Assembly (NCBI GenBank): GCA_949840885.1
Contig: CATKYJ010000018.1
Coordinates: forward strand, 1 to 64,000
Length of the DNA stretch: 64,000 nucleotides
From: an uncultured Acetatifactor sp.
Lineage (GTDB): Bacteria; Bacillota; Clostridia; Lachnospirales; Lachnospiraceae
Direction: 5' to 3'
Position 1 is the first letter of the stretch. The number at the start of each line of letters is the position of its first letter. A program made the translations under genes and the position numbers. A model generated the notes under the pieces. That model had not been told where the DNA came from and searched no databases. It saw nothing but the letters and a program-made list of their open reading frames with translations. Below, in pieces: positions 16,359-26,114 of this stretch.

Positions 16359-17087
16359 TCATCCCTCAGGCTTGAAAACATATTTTCCGCTGTTAGCGTC
16401 ATAGGTCTGCATCTGTAAGGTACCTTTTTTCCCTTTCAGACTGGGCAGGATCTCTGTCAGAAGCATCAGCTTGTCCTCCAGCGTGGCGCTGTCATTGCCC
16501 AAAGAGACCTTGACCTGTTCAAAGTAAAGGGTGGTGGCCCCTGACTTGTTAAAGTAAATCTTGTCCGAGGCCAGCTTATATTTCTGTAGCAGCTGGGTGA
16601 TGCTTAAGATGCTCTCAAAGATCTTTTCATCGCCCACCGGCAGCTTCTCGCCCGTGACCATGTGGTCGAACTGCAGCCCCATGATCTGGGGCACGCCTGC
16701 GGTTCTGATGCCGGAACTCTCCACCACATAGCCGTCCCTGTCAAAATAGATATAGGTGTCCAGATACCGCACACATCCCGTCAAAGCTTTCTCGTACACA
16801 ATGATCTTGACAGTGTCCGGAGAGAGAATGTCCACGTCCACCACGTCCACGAAAGGGATGCCCTCTATCCCCTTGTTTTTGTACTTTAAGGAAAGATAGA
16901 GGGAATTGTCCCCAAGAGGCCCGCTCATGACAATGGCCTTGATCTCATCTTCCGTATAATGGACATTCCCTTCCACATAAACCGTCTGAACGGTATAAGT
17001 CCTCTTGACATAGACCACTGTCCCGGCTGCTGCCAGAACCAATATGGCCAGCAAAATCCAGATACCTACTCTGCTTTTTCTAAACAC
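16359..17087 (-). CDS. ftsQ: Cell division protein FtsQ/DivIB
   Basis: A bitopic division protein of 242 residues. A short cytoplasmic start, one membrane helix (VGIWILLAILVLAAAGTVVYV) and a POTRA domain (VQTVYVEGNVHYTEDEI) precede the beta domain (FDRDGYVVESS, GLQF). It links the early ring to the septal synthesis enzymes FtsW and PBP2B. It starts with GTG at 17087, overlapping the end of murA by eight bases, so the two are probably translationally coupled. Confidence 0.92.
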   Translation of the reverse strand: MFRKSRVGIWILLAILVLAAAGTVVYVKRTYTVQTVYVEGNVHYTEDEIKAIVMSGPLGDNSLYLSLKYKNKGIEGIPFVDVVDVDILSPDTVKIIVYEKALTGCVRYLDTYIYFDRDGYVVESSGIRTAGVPQIMGLQFDHMVTGEKLPVGDEKIFESILSITQLLQKYKLASDKIYFNKSGATTLYFEQVKVSLGNDSATLEDKLMLLTEILPSLKGKKGTLQMQTYDANSGKYVFKPEG

Positions 17088-18330
17088 TTGTCACACGCGC
17101 TCCCAATTCTCTGAAATCCCGGCCTATATTCTCATATCCCCGGTAGATATAAGGACACCCCCCTATAAAGGTCTCCCCCTCCGCCATCAGCCCGGCCACC
17201 ACCAAAGCGGCGCCGCCCCGAAGCTCCCTGGCCTCCACGCGAGTCCCCCGAAGCGTCTCCACGCCGTGGACCAACGCGCTTCCCGGGCCTGACAGTTCCA
17301 CCATGGCTCCCATCTTTTCCAGCTCCTCCACAATCCGGAACCGATTCTCGAAAATCCGCTCCTCAATACGGCTTGCACCCTTTCCCCTCGTCTCCACCGC
17401 CAGCACCACTGACTGGAGATCCGTGGGAAATCCAGGGTAAGGGGCCGTGACCAGTTCCACGGCCGCAGGCCTGTCTGGAGCCTGTATATAGAGGCCCTCT
17501 TTAGAGCCGTATATGCGCCCGCCCATCTGCACTGCCGTTTCCAGCACCGACTGCATCTCCTCTCCCGGGGCCTGCTCCAGAAATACGCTGCCCCCTGTCC
17601 CAATACATCCGAGCAGATAGGTGCCCGCCACGATCCTGTCCGCCGGCACCGTGAACTCCGTCCCATACAGCCGCCTGCCGCCGTGAATCACAAGCCTCTC
17701 GCTTCCAATCCCCTCTATCCAGCCGCCGCACTGCTGCAGAAATCTGCACAACGCCGAAACTTCAGGCTCCCTGGCCGCGCCGTAAAGCACCGTATCTCCC
17801 TCTGCCATCACGCCTGCCAGGATGATGTTCTCTGTGGCCCCCACGGAAGGAAACGGCAAATGGATGTCCGCCCCGTGCAGCCCATGTGAAAATGCTTTCA
17901 GGTACTTTTCATCCTCTTCAAATTCCACCCCCATCCGGCCCAGTGCGGACAGATGCATGTCAATGGGGCGCTCTCCAATGACACATCCTCCCGGATGCTC
18001 CATGACCACTTCGGCGCATCTTCCGATAAGCGCCCCCAAAAGGCATAGGGAGGAACGCATCCCCCTTACCGCATCCCGGGGCATTAAGGCCTGCCGCACC
18101 TGAGAGGAGTCCACGGCAATGCCCGCCTCCTGCCAACGGACGCTGCAGCCCAGGCTTTTCAACAGGCTCACCATAGAATACACGTCCGTTATCCTGGGAC
18201 AGTTTTTGATAAGGGAGCTCTCCCCCACCAGCAGCGTAGCCGCCAGAATGGGCAGCGAAGCGTTTTTGGAACCTTGTATCCGAACTTTTCCCTGCAGGGC
18301 CATGCCGCCCTGAATACGAATAGAATCCAT
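17080..18330 (-). CDS. murA: UDP-N-acetylglucosamine 1-carboxyvinyltransferase MurA
   Basis: Catalyses the first committed step of peptidoglycan synthesis, transferring enolpyruvate from PEP to UDP-GlcNAc in the cytoplasm. IQGSKNASLPILAATLL near the start and the active-site segment GGCVIGERPIDMHL are present; the cysteine is the residue fosfomycin attacks, so the enzyme should be sensitive in principle. FPTDLQS and FENRF are also conserved. I chose ATG 18330 (protein starts MDSIRIQGG); the open frame extends 33 codons further without family similarity. Having murA between ftsW and ftsQ is a clostridial form of the dcw cluster. Confidence 0.95.
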   Translation of the reverse strand: MDSIRIQGGMALQGKVRIQGSKNASLPILAATLLVGESSLIKNCPRITDVYSMVSLLKSLGCSVRWQEAGIAVDSSQVRQALMPRDAVRGMRSSLCLLGALIGRCAEVVMEHPGGCVIGERPIDMHLSALGRMGVEFEEDEKYLKAFSHGLHGADIHLPFPSVGATENIILAGVMAEGDTVLYGAAREPEVSALCRFLQQCGGWIEGIGSERLVIHGGRRLYGTEFTVPADRIVAGTYLLGCIGTGGSVFLEQAPGEEMQSVLETAVQMGGRIYGSKEGLYIQAPDRPAAVELVTAPYPGFPTDLQSVVLAVETRGKGASRIEERIFENRFRIVEELEKMGAMVELSGPGSALVHGVETLRGTRVEARELRGGAALVVAGLMAEGETFIGGCPYIYRGYENIGRDFRELGARVTSV

Positions 18331-18462
18331 AAACCACCATCCGGCTCTATTGATTGCATATTCTATCCTATGAGGGAAATGCCCCTGACGTACCTTGTCC
18401 CATTCCGATTTGACAAAGAACCCCCGCAAATTGCTTTTTTAAAGTTCTCTATACAGCCTTTA

Positions 18463-19644
18463 TTACAGTTCTTTCAACTGTATCCTCCTTGCCACGCTTA
18501 GAACCAGCCCGATTTCTATGAGCAGGAACATTACCGAGGAACCTCCGTAGCTGATGAAAGGAAGGGAGATTCCCGTGTTGGGAATGCTGTTGGTCACAAC
18601 GGCGATGTTCAGGATGGCCTGTATGGCGATATGTCCCATGACCCCCACCACCAGCATGGCTCCGAACAGATCCGGGGCATTGTTGGCAATGACCATCATG
18701 CGCCACAACAGCATGACAAACATGATCAGGACGGCCACCGCTCCGAAAAGCCCCAATTCCTCGCAGATAATGGAAAATATCATGTCGTTCTGGGCCTCGG
18801 GCAGGAAGTTCAGCTTCTGCATGCTCTGCCCCAGACCCTTGCCCCAGACACCGCCGCTTCCAATGGCGTAGAGGCCCTGCAGGGTCTGGAATCCCGTGCC
18901 CGTGGCATCGCTCTCCGGATCCAGCCATGTGGCGATGCGCCCGAACCGGAAGTTCACCTCCTCGCCCTCCGCTGCGTTCTGAGTGGAGGACACTGCCAGG
19001 ACTACCACCAGCACTGCCGCAATCGCCACCAAAATGCCCATGATGACAAACTTCTTGTAATCCGGGCTGGCCACGAACACCATCAGCACCGAGATTCCCA
19101 TAATGATAATGGCAGAGCTTAAGTTTCTCGTGATCAAATAGACTTCCGCCACAACAGGCAGGGGCAGGAGGATCATGAGTAAAAATCCTTTCATGGTGCG
19201 CACGTTCTTCCCGATCTTGCACACCATCACTGCCAGGAAGAGGATCAGACATAGCTTTGCCACCTCCGCCGGCTGCAGGTTAAGACCCAACCCCGGAATC
19301 TTGATCCACCGGTAGGCTCCGTGGGACTCCACGCCCAGGCCCGGAATCTTCACAAGAGGTATCAGCGCCATAGACACCAGATATCCCAGCAGCGCGAACC
19401 GCTCCCAGAAATGATAGGGAATATTCGCCACCAGAATCATTAACACCATGCCGATGACAATGGCGGTCAGCTGTTTTTTCATATAATATGTAGTGTCCTC
19501 GTAAGTCTGGAAAGCCTCATAGGAGCTGGCCGAATAGATCATGACCAGCCCGAAGCCCAGCAGGAACAGTACGATGAATAAAAGGCTGTAATCAAAAAAG
19601 TATTCCGACTGTTCCTTTTTCTTCCTCCTGGTTTTTGCCCTCAT
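18463..19644 (-). CDS. ftsW: SEDS glycosyltransferase FtsW/SpoVE
   Basis: A polytopic membrane protein of 393 residues, the peptidoglycan polymerase partner of a class B PBP at the septum. It has about ten membrane segments. Conserved SEDS signs include GLGLNLQPAEVAKL, RNLSSAIIIMGI, the catalytic-loop region LGQSMQKLNFLPEAQNDMIF and ISLPFISYGGSSV. The cytoplasmic start is strongly basic (RAKTRRKKKEQ). Whether it acts in vegetative division, cortex synthesis or both cannot be told from sequence. It lies 12 bp after murD. Confidence 0.94.
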   Translation of the reverse strand: MRAKTRRKKKEQSEYFFDYSLLFIVLFLLGFGLVMIYSASSYEAFQTYEDTTYYMKKQLTAIVIGMVLMILVANIPYHFWERFALLGYLVSMALIPLVKIPGLGVESHGAYRWIKIPGLGLNLQPAEVAKLCLILFLAVMVCKIGKNVRTMKGFLLMILLPLPVVAEVYLITRNLSSAIIIMGISVLMVFVASPDYKKFVIMGILVAIAAVLVVVLAVSSTQNAAEGEEVNFRFGRIATWLDPESDATGTGFQTLQGLYAIGSGGVWGKGLGQSMQKLNFLPEAQNDMIFSIICEELGLFGAVAVLIMFVMLLWRMMVIANNAPDLFGAMLVVGVMGHIAIQAILNIAVVTNSIPNTGISLPFISYGGSSVMFLLIEIGLVLSVARRIQLKEL

Positions 19645-19656
19645 TTATATACCTCT

Positions 19657-21018
19657 CTATAACCGATTCACATATTCCTTGAAGAGGCGTCCCCGCTCCT
19701 CATAGTTTGTGAACATTCCCCAACTGGCGCAGGCAGGCGACAGGAGCACCGCATCGCCGTTTTCTGCCAGTTTCGTGCATAGCTTCAGACATTCCTCAAA
19801 GGTGTCCGCAAAGCGGATTCTGTCAAAGCCATGTCTTCTCGCGCACTCCGCGATTTTCTCCTTTGTCTGTCCGATGAGTACCAGCCACTTTACCTTTCCC
19901 TCAAAGCTTTCGATCCATTCGTCATAGTCGCTGCCCTTGTCGTACCCTCCCCCTATGAGAACGGTAGGCCTGTTCATGGCCCTGATGCCCTGAATGGCCG
20001 CATCGGGATTCGTCCCCTTGGAGTCATTGTAATAGTCCACGCCCTCTTTTGCGGCCACGAATTCAATGCGGTGCTCCACGGCCTTAAAGTCCTTAATTAC
20101 CCCAAGGATGGTATCCATGGGCACTCCCATTTCCACAGCTATGGCAATGGCGGCCATGACGTTCTCCACATTGCACAGCCCCACCAGCCGCATGTCCCGG
20201 TGAATGTCCATAAGTTCCCTCTCCTGTCCGGAAACCCTGCGGCAGATCTTGTCGCCTTTCAGATAATAGCCGTCCTCCAGCTCTCTTTCGGAGGAAAAAT
20301 ACACCACTCTGGCAGGACATCTGCCCCCAAATCTCCTGGTGTATTGATTTTCATAATTCAAGACGCATGCATCGTCTTTCGTCTGATTCTCGGCGATTTT
20401 CTCTTTCGCCTCTATGTAGGCCTCCATGGTGTGGTGGCGGTTTAAGTGATCCGGCGTTATGTTCAGGATCGCCGACACTGCCGGATGGAATGCGTGGATC
20501 GTCTCCAGCTGGAAAGAGCTGATCTCGCCCACTGTCACGGTATCCTCTTTGGTCTTTGTGCATTCCAGGGTGTAGGGATTGCCTATGTTGCCCACCACGA
20601 ATACTTTTTTCTCTCCCAGATGGGCTTTCATGATCTCGCCCACCAGCGTGGTAGTGGTGGTCTTTCCGTTGGTGCCCGTGATGGCGGCTACCCTGCCCTT
20701 TTCCTGGGCAAAGCCCAACTCGATCTCCCCGATGATTTTCGCTCCCCTCTCCCGCAGGCGGTTCACAAGCGGGACGTCCGTGGGCACTCCGGGGCTTAAT
20801 ACCACGGTTTGCGTCTCCTCCAGAACGGACTCGGGACATTCCCCCGCCACGCACACGGCTTTGCTCTCTTTTGCAAGCAATGCCCTCATGCTCTCCTGCG
20901 TCAGCTTTTCATTGCTGTCATAGAGTGTCACCTGGGCCCCCATGTATTCCAGGCAGGCCACGGCGCTGATTCCGCTTATGCCGGAGCCTACCACAAGGAA
21001 TTTCTCTCCTGATTTCAT
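19657..21018 (-). CDS. murD: UDP-N-acetylmuramoylalanine--D-glutamate ligase MurD
   Basis: The ATP-dependent cytoplasmic ligase that adds D-glutamate to UDP-MurNAc-L-Ala. VVGSGISGISAVACL is the N-terminal nucleotide-binding fold; AITGTNGKTTTTTLVGEI is the ATP loop; NITPDHLNRH, YYNDSKGTNPDAA and LLSPACASWGMF complete the family set. Length (453) is standard. AAAGGAAAAAGAG precedes ATG. It lies between mraY and ftsW in the dcw operon. Confidence 0.97.
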   Translation of the reverse strand: MKSGEKFLVVGSGISGISAVACLEYMGAQVTLYDSNEKLTQESMRALLAKESKAVCVAGECPESVLEETQTVVLSPGVPTDVPLVNRLRERGAKIIGEIELGFAQEKGRVAAITGTNGKTTTTTLVGEIMKAHLGEKKVFVVGNIGNPYTLECTKTKEDTVTVGEISSFQLETIHAFHPAVSAILNITPDHLNRHHTMEAYIEAKEKIAENQTKDDACVLNYENQYTRRFGGRCPARVVYFSSERELEDGYYLKGDKICRRVSGQERELMDIHRDMRLVGLCNVENVMAAIAIAVEMGVPMDTILGVIKDFKAVEHRIEFVAAKEGVDYYNDSKGTNPDAAIQGIRAMNRPTVLIGGGYDKGSDYDEWIESFEGKVKWLVLIGQTKEKIAECARRHGFDRIRFADTFEECLKLCTKLAENGDAVLLSPACASWGMFTNYEERGRLFKEYVNRL

Positions 21019-21084
21019 CTCTTTTTCCTTTCTTATTCCAGTTCCGTATCCGCCCTGGCAGACACTTTACCCTCCATTTTTCTT

Positions 21085-22041
21085 TTACATGGCCCGCAGG
21101 GCCAGCAGGCACATGAGAGCCGTAATGATGGTGAACACCGCCGTGATCTTCGTCTCCGACCATCCGCCCAGTTCAAAATGATGGTGCAGGGGCGCCATGC
21201 GGAAAATCCGCTTTCCCCCGCTTATCTTAAAATAGCCCACCTGCAGAATCACGGAGCAGACCTCCACCAGATAAATCACACCGATAATCACTATGTACAG
21301 CGGCATCTGCAGCATGTAACTGCAGCCCGCCACGAACCCTCCCAGCGCCAAAGAACCGGTATCCCCCATGAACACCGCCGCCGGATGGACATTGAAGAGC
21401 AAAAATCCCATAAGGGCTCCTGCCACGGCGCAAGTGACGGGCTCAATCCCCGCCGAAGTGCCAATGGCCACTACGGAGAAAAATACCGCTACCATCAAAG
21501 TCACGCTTGCCGCCAGCCCATCCAGCCCATCCGTGAAATTTGTCCCGTTTGCCGTCCCTAATGTGACAAAAAACAGAATGGGAATGTTCCAGACGCCAAA
21601 ATCCAGGTATCTCCCCGACAGAAAAGGTATTTTCATGGCAAGGCTCACGTCCGTATACCGAGTCAGGTACCAGACAAAAATTCCTGTCACCGCAAGCTGC
21701 CCCAAAAGCTTTTGTCCTGGCGTCAGCCCCATGGAACGGCCGCATACGATTTTTATGTAGTCGTCCAGCAGCCCTACCAGCCCAAATCCCACTGTCAGGA
21801 GCAGCACCGGCGCTATGTTCGGATAGTCCTTTATGAACAGCAGTGAAGTGGCCGTAACGCTGAAGAGTATCAAGATACCCCCCATGGTGGGCGTGCCCAT
21901 TTTCTTCAGATGGGCGGCAGGGCCGTCGCTCCTGACCATCTGGCCGAATTTGAGCCGCCTGAGGAACGGTATCAGCACCGGCCCTAAAAATGCGCTGACA
22001 AAGAAAGAAAACATGACTGCCGTAATACTGATTTTGCCCAT
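21085..22041 (-). CDS. mraY: Phospho-N-acetylmuramoyl-pentapeptide transferase MraY
   Basis: An integral membrane enzyme that attaches the UDP-MurNAc-pentapeptide to undecaprenyl phosphate, making lipid I. The aspartate motifs are visible: KKMGTPTMGGILI, LLDDYIK, NGTNFTDGLDGLAA and FMGDTGSLALGG, and MAPLHHHFELGGWSE is the histidine loop. About ten membrane segments are present. I chose ATG 22041 because GGGAGGGAGAACAA precedes it; the frame is open six codons further. Confidence 0.97.
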   Translation of the reverse strand: MGKISITAVMFSFFVSAFLGPVLIPFLRRLKFGQMVRSDGPAAHLKKMGTPTMGGILILFSVTATSLLFIKDYPNIAPVLLLTVGFGLVGLLDDYIKIVCGRSMGLTPGQKLLGQLAVTGIFVWYLTRYTDVSLAMKIPFLSGRYLDFGVWNIPILFFVTLGTANGTNFTDGLDGLAASVTLMVAVFFSVVAIGTSAGIEPVTCAVAGALMGFLLFNVHPAAVFMGDTGSLALGGFVAGCSYMLQMPLYIVIIGVIYLVEVCSVILQVGYFKISGGKRIFRMAPLHHHFELGGWSETKITAVFTIITALMCLLALRAM

Positions 22042-22062
22042 TTGTTCTCCCTCCCACAAATA

Positions 22063-23787
22063 TCATTGTATGCCCAGATAGGGAAGAATATTCTCATAAA
22101 GCTGTCTTACGATAGGTGCAGCCACCTGACTTCCGTAGTACACTCCCTGGGGGTTGTTCACAATGGCGATGGCAATGACTTGCGGATCGTCCGCCGGTGC
22201 AAATCCGATGAAAGAAGCGATATAGCGTCCGCTTCCCCTGGGAAGTGTCTGGCTGGTGGCTGTCTTGCCCCCTATGCGGAAGCCCTCCACCTTGCCGTTG
22301 GCACCGCTCCCCTCCTGCACTACCATCTCCAGGATGCCCCGCATTTTGCTGCTGGTCTCCTGGGACACGATGTCCGTGGACACCGGATAGGTAAAGCGCT
22401 CCGCCACATTACCCTGGGCGTCCACGGTCTGGACTCCCAGATGGGGCGTGATGCGCCTGCCCCCGTTTATAATGGAAGATACGGTAGTCAAAAGCTGTAT
22501 GGGCGTAATCTGAAAGGACTGGCCGAAAGCCACGGTTGCAAGCTCTACATTTCCCATGTCCTCTTTCTTATGCATGATTGTCCCGGCCTCGCCCGGCAGA
22601 TCCACGCCGGTCATTTTTTTCAGGCCGAATTTCTCGAAATAGTTGTAATAGCCATCCACTCCCAGCCGCAGCCCCACGGTAATCAGGGCCGGGTTGCAGG
22701 AATTCATCATGGTATGGGTGAAATCCTGGCTTCCGTGTCCTGCCCTTTTGTGGCAATGGATTCTTCTGTCGTCCACCATAATAAAGCCAGGGCAGCTGAA
22801 ATTGCTCTCCAGCGTCACCACGCCGGCCTCCAGGCCTGCCGCAGCCGTGATGATCTTGAACGTGGAACCCGGTTCGTATGTATCGTTGATGCAGCCGTTA
22901 CGCCAAAGGCCGTTCAGGATGTTCTGCTGCTCCTCCTCGCTCAGGTTCTCAGGCGTCCCCTCCGGCAGTTCAAAGGGATTGTTCAGATCGAACTCAGGCA
23001 CGTTGACACAGGCGTAGATTTCCCCGTTCTGGGGATTCATCACCAGGATGGAGACGCTGTCCGCCTCCTTGGTGGCAAGAGCCTGTTCGGCAAGCTGGGT
23101 GGCGTAGGCCTGAATGTTCCTGTCAAGGCTGATGCACAAATCCAGACCGCTCACCGGCTCTAAGCGCCGCTCTCCCGCCGCTTCCACCTCGATGCCTCTG
23201 GCGTCCGTCACGGTGAGGATCTGGCCGGGCTCTCCCTGGAGGTATTCATCGTAGATCACCTCCAGCCCGATGATGCCCTGGTTGTCGCCGCCTGTAAAGC
23301 CCAGCACCTTGCTGGCCAGTTCATCGTATGGGTAATATCTTTTGTAGTCCTCATCTACTTTTACGCCGGCCAGGTCATATTCCCGGATTTTGTCCCCCAG
23401 TTCCTTATCCACATTGCTCTTGATCCGCTCCATGGAGGAGTACTTCTCCACCCGCTTCCTCACATAGTCCTCGGAAAGCTCCAGTTCCCTGGAAAGAACC
23501 GCAATGACTTCCTCCGGGTCCTCCAGTTGATTATGTATGACGGATATGGTGCACACGGTTCTGTTGTCCGCCAGCACCGTACCGTTCCGGTCAAGGATGC
23601 GGCCTCTGGCCGCCTTGATGCTGCGCTCCCTCTCGTGGAGCTGCGTGGCCTGTGCGGCATAGTGCTCCGCCTCCCAGATGCACAGATAGACCAGCCGTAC
23701 AAACAGCGCCAGAAAAATGCCGGTGCAGACAAGGAAGATGGTCAATATCTTCTTTCTGTGAAATATTTTGTTATTGTCTGTCAGCAT
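22063..23787 (-). CDS. Class B penicillin-binding protein (FtsI/SpoVD type), KTG motif altered
   Basis: A bitopic transpeptidase of 574 residues. After one N-terminal membrane helix comes the dimerisation region (RGRILDRNGTVLADN), then the penicillin-binding domain with YEPGSTFKI (SxxK nucleophile) and NSCNPA (SxN). The third motif, normally KTG, reads KTA here (GGKTATSQTLPRG). Members of this group act in septal or cortex peptidoglycan synthesis with an FtsW/SpoVE partner. No PASTA domain follows, unlike Bacillus SpoVD. It is the second of two tandem PBPs, so one is probably for division and one for sporulation; which is which cannot be decided here. Confidence 0.9.
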   Translation of the reverse strand: MLTDNNKIFHRKKILTIFLVCTGIFLALFVRLVYLCIWEAEHYAAQATQLHERERSIKAARGRILDRNGTVLADNRTVCTISVIHNQLEDPEEVIAVLSRELELSEDYVRKRVEKYSSMERIKSNVDKELGDKIREYDLAGVKVDEDYKRYYPYDELASKVLGFTGGDNQGIIGLEVIYDEYLQGEPGQILTVTDARGIEVEAAGERRLEPVSGLDLCISLDRNIQAYATQLAEQALATKEADSVSILVMNPQNGEIYACVNVPEFDLNNPFELPEGTPENLSEEEQQNILNGLWRNGCINDTYEPGSTFKIITAAAGLEAGVVTLESNFSCPGFIMVDDRRIHCHKRAGHGSQDFTHTMMNSCNPALITVGLRLGVDGYYNYFEKFGLKKMTGVDLPGEAGTIMHKKEDMGNVELATVAFGQSFQITPIQLLTTVSSIINGGRRITPHLGVQTVDAQGNVAERFTYPVSTDIVSQETSSKMRGILEMVVQEGSGANGKVEGFRIGGKTATSQTLPRGSGRYIASFIGFAPADDPQVIAIAIVNNPQGVYYGSQVAAPIVRQLYENILPYLGIQ

Positions 23788-23849
23788 GTATGCCTCAGGA
23801 GTAAGTGTTACTATACTTTATTCCCCTTTCCCTGAGGTTATGATAAGGT

Positions 23850-26105
23850 TTATTCTATATTGGGATTCGTGGGCAGATTGGGGTTCACCGGAATACCCGG
23901 ATCCGGTACGGACTCCCCGGGACCGGACGGGACTGCCGTCTGCCCTTCGCCGTCACCTCCCTGAGAGCCTCCGCCCTCGGCAGGGTTTGATCCCTGGCCT
24001 CCATTTCCGTTCTGGCCTCCATTTCCGTTCTGGCCTCCGTTTCCGTTCTGGCCGCCCTCCTCGCCCTGGCCGCCAGTGCCGGGCTCTGTTCCTGCGCCGC
24101 CCTGGGGTTCTCCCTCAGGCGTCTGGGTATACTGGTTGGTAATGGACAGCTGCAGCGCCTCCAGTTCCCGTCTCTCCTCCTCCGTGACCTCCTCGGTCAT
24201 GAAAATGTTCATGTAGGGAAGCGCCTCCATGAGGATATTGCGCACGATCTTCGTGGCAAACCTGGCATTGCCCTGTCTCTCCGCATTGGGCCTGTCAATG
24301 ACTACATAGATGGCTATCTGAGGGTCGTCCGCCGGAGCGTATCCGATGAAAGACACCACATGCTCTGTCTCGGAGCGCTTATGGGTATTGGGATCTATGG
24401 TCTCCGCCGTCCCGGTCTTGCCGCCTATCATGTATCCCGCAGGCCTGGCCGTGACACCGGTACCGTATTCCACTACAGCCCTGCAGTACTGTCTTATCAG
24501 TTCGGAGGTGGACTCCGATATGGTCTGCTTGAGCACCCTGGGCTCGATGTTTCGCACCGTGGCGCCGCTGGCATTGGTAATCTTGTTCACTACATGGGGC
24601 TCATAGTAATAGCCGCCGTTGATCAGGGAGCAGAATCCCGTGATCATCTCGATCATGGTCACATTAAAGTTCTGGCCGAAGCTGTTGGTGGCCAGATCCG
24701 TAGGCCCCATATTGTCAGCCACATATACCAGGTTTGCCGTCCTGGCCTCTCCCGCCAGGTCGATATTCGTTTTGAGCCCGATGTTGAAAATCTTCTGGAA
24801 CTCGCAGAAATCCTCTTTTCCCAGAGTCTGCGCGATCTTCATCATAGACACATTGCAGGACTTTGCCACTGCCTGCTCCAGCGTCAGCCACCCCTCCGAG
24901 CCGTTGTGGCACTTGATGTCGTGCCCGCCGATTTCCAGGACGCCGGTGCACTCCAGATTCAGATCCGGCGTAATGGCGCCGTCCTCCAGCGCCGCAGCCA
25001 CCGTAAAAGGTTTTGCCGTGGAGCCCGGCTCGTAGGTTCCGGTGATACAGTAGTTCTGCCATAAGTAGTTCAGATTTACATACAGCTGATCCTCGCTTAA
25101 AGTGCTAAGTACCTCCGGCGTAATAATGGTGTCCGTCTTCCGGACCTCCGTATAACCTGCCACATTGACAACTTCCTCCAGGAGCCTGGTGCCCAAAAGG
25201 GGATCCGTGCCCCGCACATTGTTTAAATCATAGGGTGGATAGCTTGCCATGGCAAGAACCTCCCCGCTGTTTACGTCCATCATGACGCAGGCCGCGTTCT
25301 CCGCGCCGTTCCCCGGGGTAAAGGCGTCTTTCTGCTCCTCATTATACTGTTTTAAGTATTTCTCCACTATCATCTGCAGATTGGCATCAATGGTGGAATG
25401 GAGGTTATAACCGTCCACCGCGGACTTCACGGTGCGCTCCAGTGTCAGGTCATCGTTGAGGTAGCCGTACTCCCTGCCGTTTATGCCATTTAAGAGATCA
25501 TTATAATGCTGTTCCAGCCCATAGCTTCCCTCATTGTCCCTGCCGGAGAACCCTATGATGTCCGAAGCCAGCGTGCCATAAGGGTAAATACGGCGGTATT
25601 CCTCCTCGAACCAGACGCCCTGGATGTTGGAGTCCGCTTTCGCCGCCTCCTGAAACCCGCTTATCTGGTCATAGGTCAGCTGCCTCAATGCCACGTACCA
25701 GGTGGACTCCTTGTTGGTGGTGACATGGGCCCTGATGGCAGTCATATCCAGGTCGAAATGCTCGCCCAGGGCTTTCAGCGTAGGCTCCATGTACTTGGTG
25801 CGATAGTTCATGACCTTGGCATCGATGATCAGGTTGTACACCTTTTCGCTGGTGGCAAGGCTTGTGCCCTTTGCATCCAGGATATTTCCCCGCCTGTAGG
25901 GAATAACCGTGGAGGTATATCCCTGCTGGGACAATACCTGCTTCTGGTAGACGGTCTCATTCTTCTTTATGATCCACACCAGTCTTGCAGTCAGGCCGGT
26001 GAACAGAACCAGCAGCAGGATGAACAGAACCACCAGTTTTTTCTGCATCTTTATGGAAAACTTCAGTTCTTTCTTTCCGTTTCCATTCCCATTCCCGTTC
26101 TTCAC
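23850..26105 (-). CDS. Class B penicillin-binding protein with Gly/Asn-rich tail
   Basis: A bitopic transpeptidase of 751 residues. The cytoplasmic N-terminus is a run of Gly-Asn (MKNGNGNGNGKKELKF), followed by one membrane helix. The transpeptidase domain has all three motifs: STAKPF, SCN and GGKTGTAET. After about residue 660 comes a disordered tail rich in Gly, Glu, Gln and Pro, with four GGQNGN-like repeats. Such tails are not needed for catalysis and vary between strains. Translation begins at GTG (26105) with AGGGGTG upstream. It follows ftsL by nine bases, the usual place of the division PBP. Confidence 0.92.
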   Translation of the reverse strand: MKNGNGNGNGKKELKFSIKMQKKLVVLFILLLVLFTGLTARLVWIIKKNETVYQKQVLSQQGYTSTVIPYRRGNILDAKGTSLATSEKVYNLIIDAKVMNYRTKYMEPTLKALGEHFDLDMTAIRAHVTTNKESTWYVALRQLTYDQISGFQEAAKADSNIQGVWFEEEYRRIYPYGTLASDIIGFSGRDNEGSYGLEQHYNDLLNGINGREYGYLNDDLTLERTVKSAVDGYNLHSTIDANLQMIVEKYLKQYNEEQKDAFTPGNGAENAACVMMDVNSGEVLAMASYPPYDLNNVRGTDPLLGTRLLEEVVNVAGYTEVRKTDTIITPEVLSTLSEDQLYVNLNYLWQNYCITGTYEPGSTAKPFTVAAALEDGAITPDLNLECTGVLEIGGHDIKCHNGSEGWLTLEQAVAKSCNVSMMKIAQTLGKEDFCEFQKIFNIGLKTNIDLAGEARTANLVYVADNMGPTDLATNSFGQNFNVTMIEMITGFCSLINGGYYYEPHVVNKITNASGATVRNIEPRVLKQTISESTSELIRQYCRAVVEYGTGVTARPAGYMIGGKTGTAETIDPNTHKRSETEHVVSFIGYAPADDPQIAIYVVIDRPNAERQGNARFATKIVRNILMEALPYMNIFMTEEVTEEERRELEALQLSITNQYTQTPEGEPQGGAGTEPGTGGQGEEGGQNGNGGQNGNGGQNGNGGQGSNPAEGGGSQGGDGEGQTAVPSGPGESVPDPGIPVNPNLPTNPNIE

Positions 26106-26114
26106 ATTTCACCC

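Noticed and set aside
22042..23163. A 373-codon open frame on the plus strand
   Set aside because: Antisense to the class B PBP; no motif and no start signals.
23990..24090. Tandem repeats suggesting a CRISPR array
   Set aside because: They are in-frame coding repeats (GGQNGN) in a PBP tail, with no spacers.
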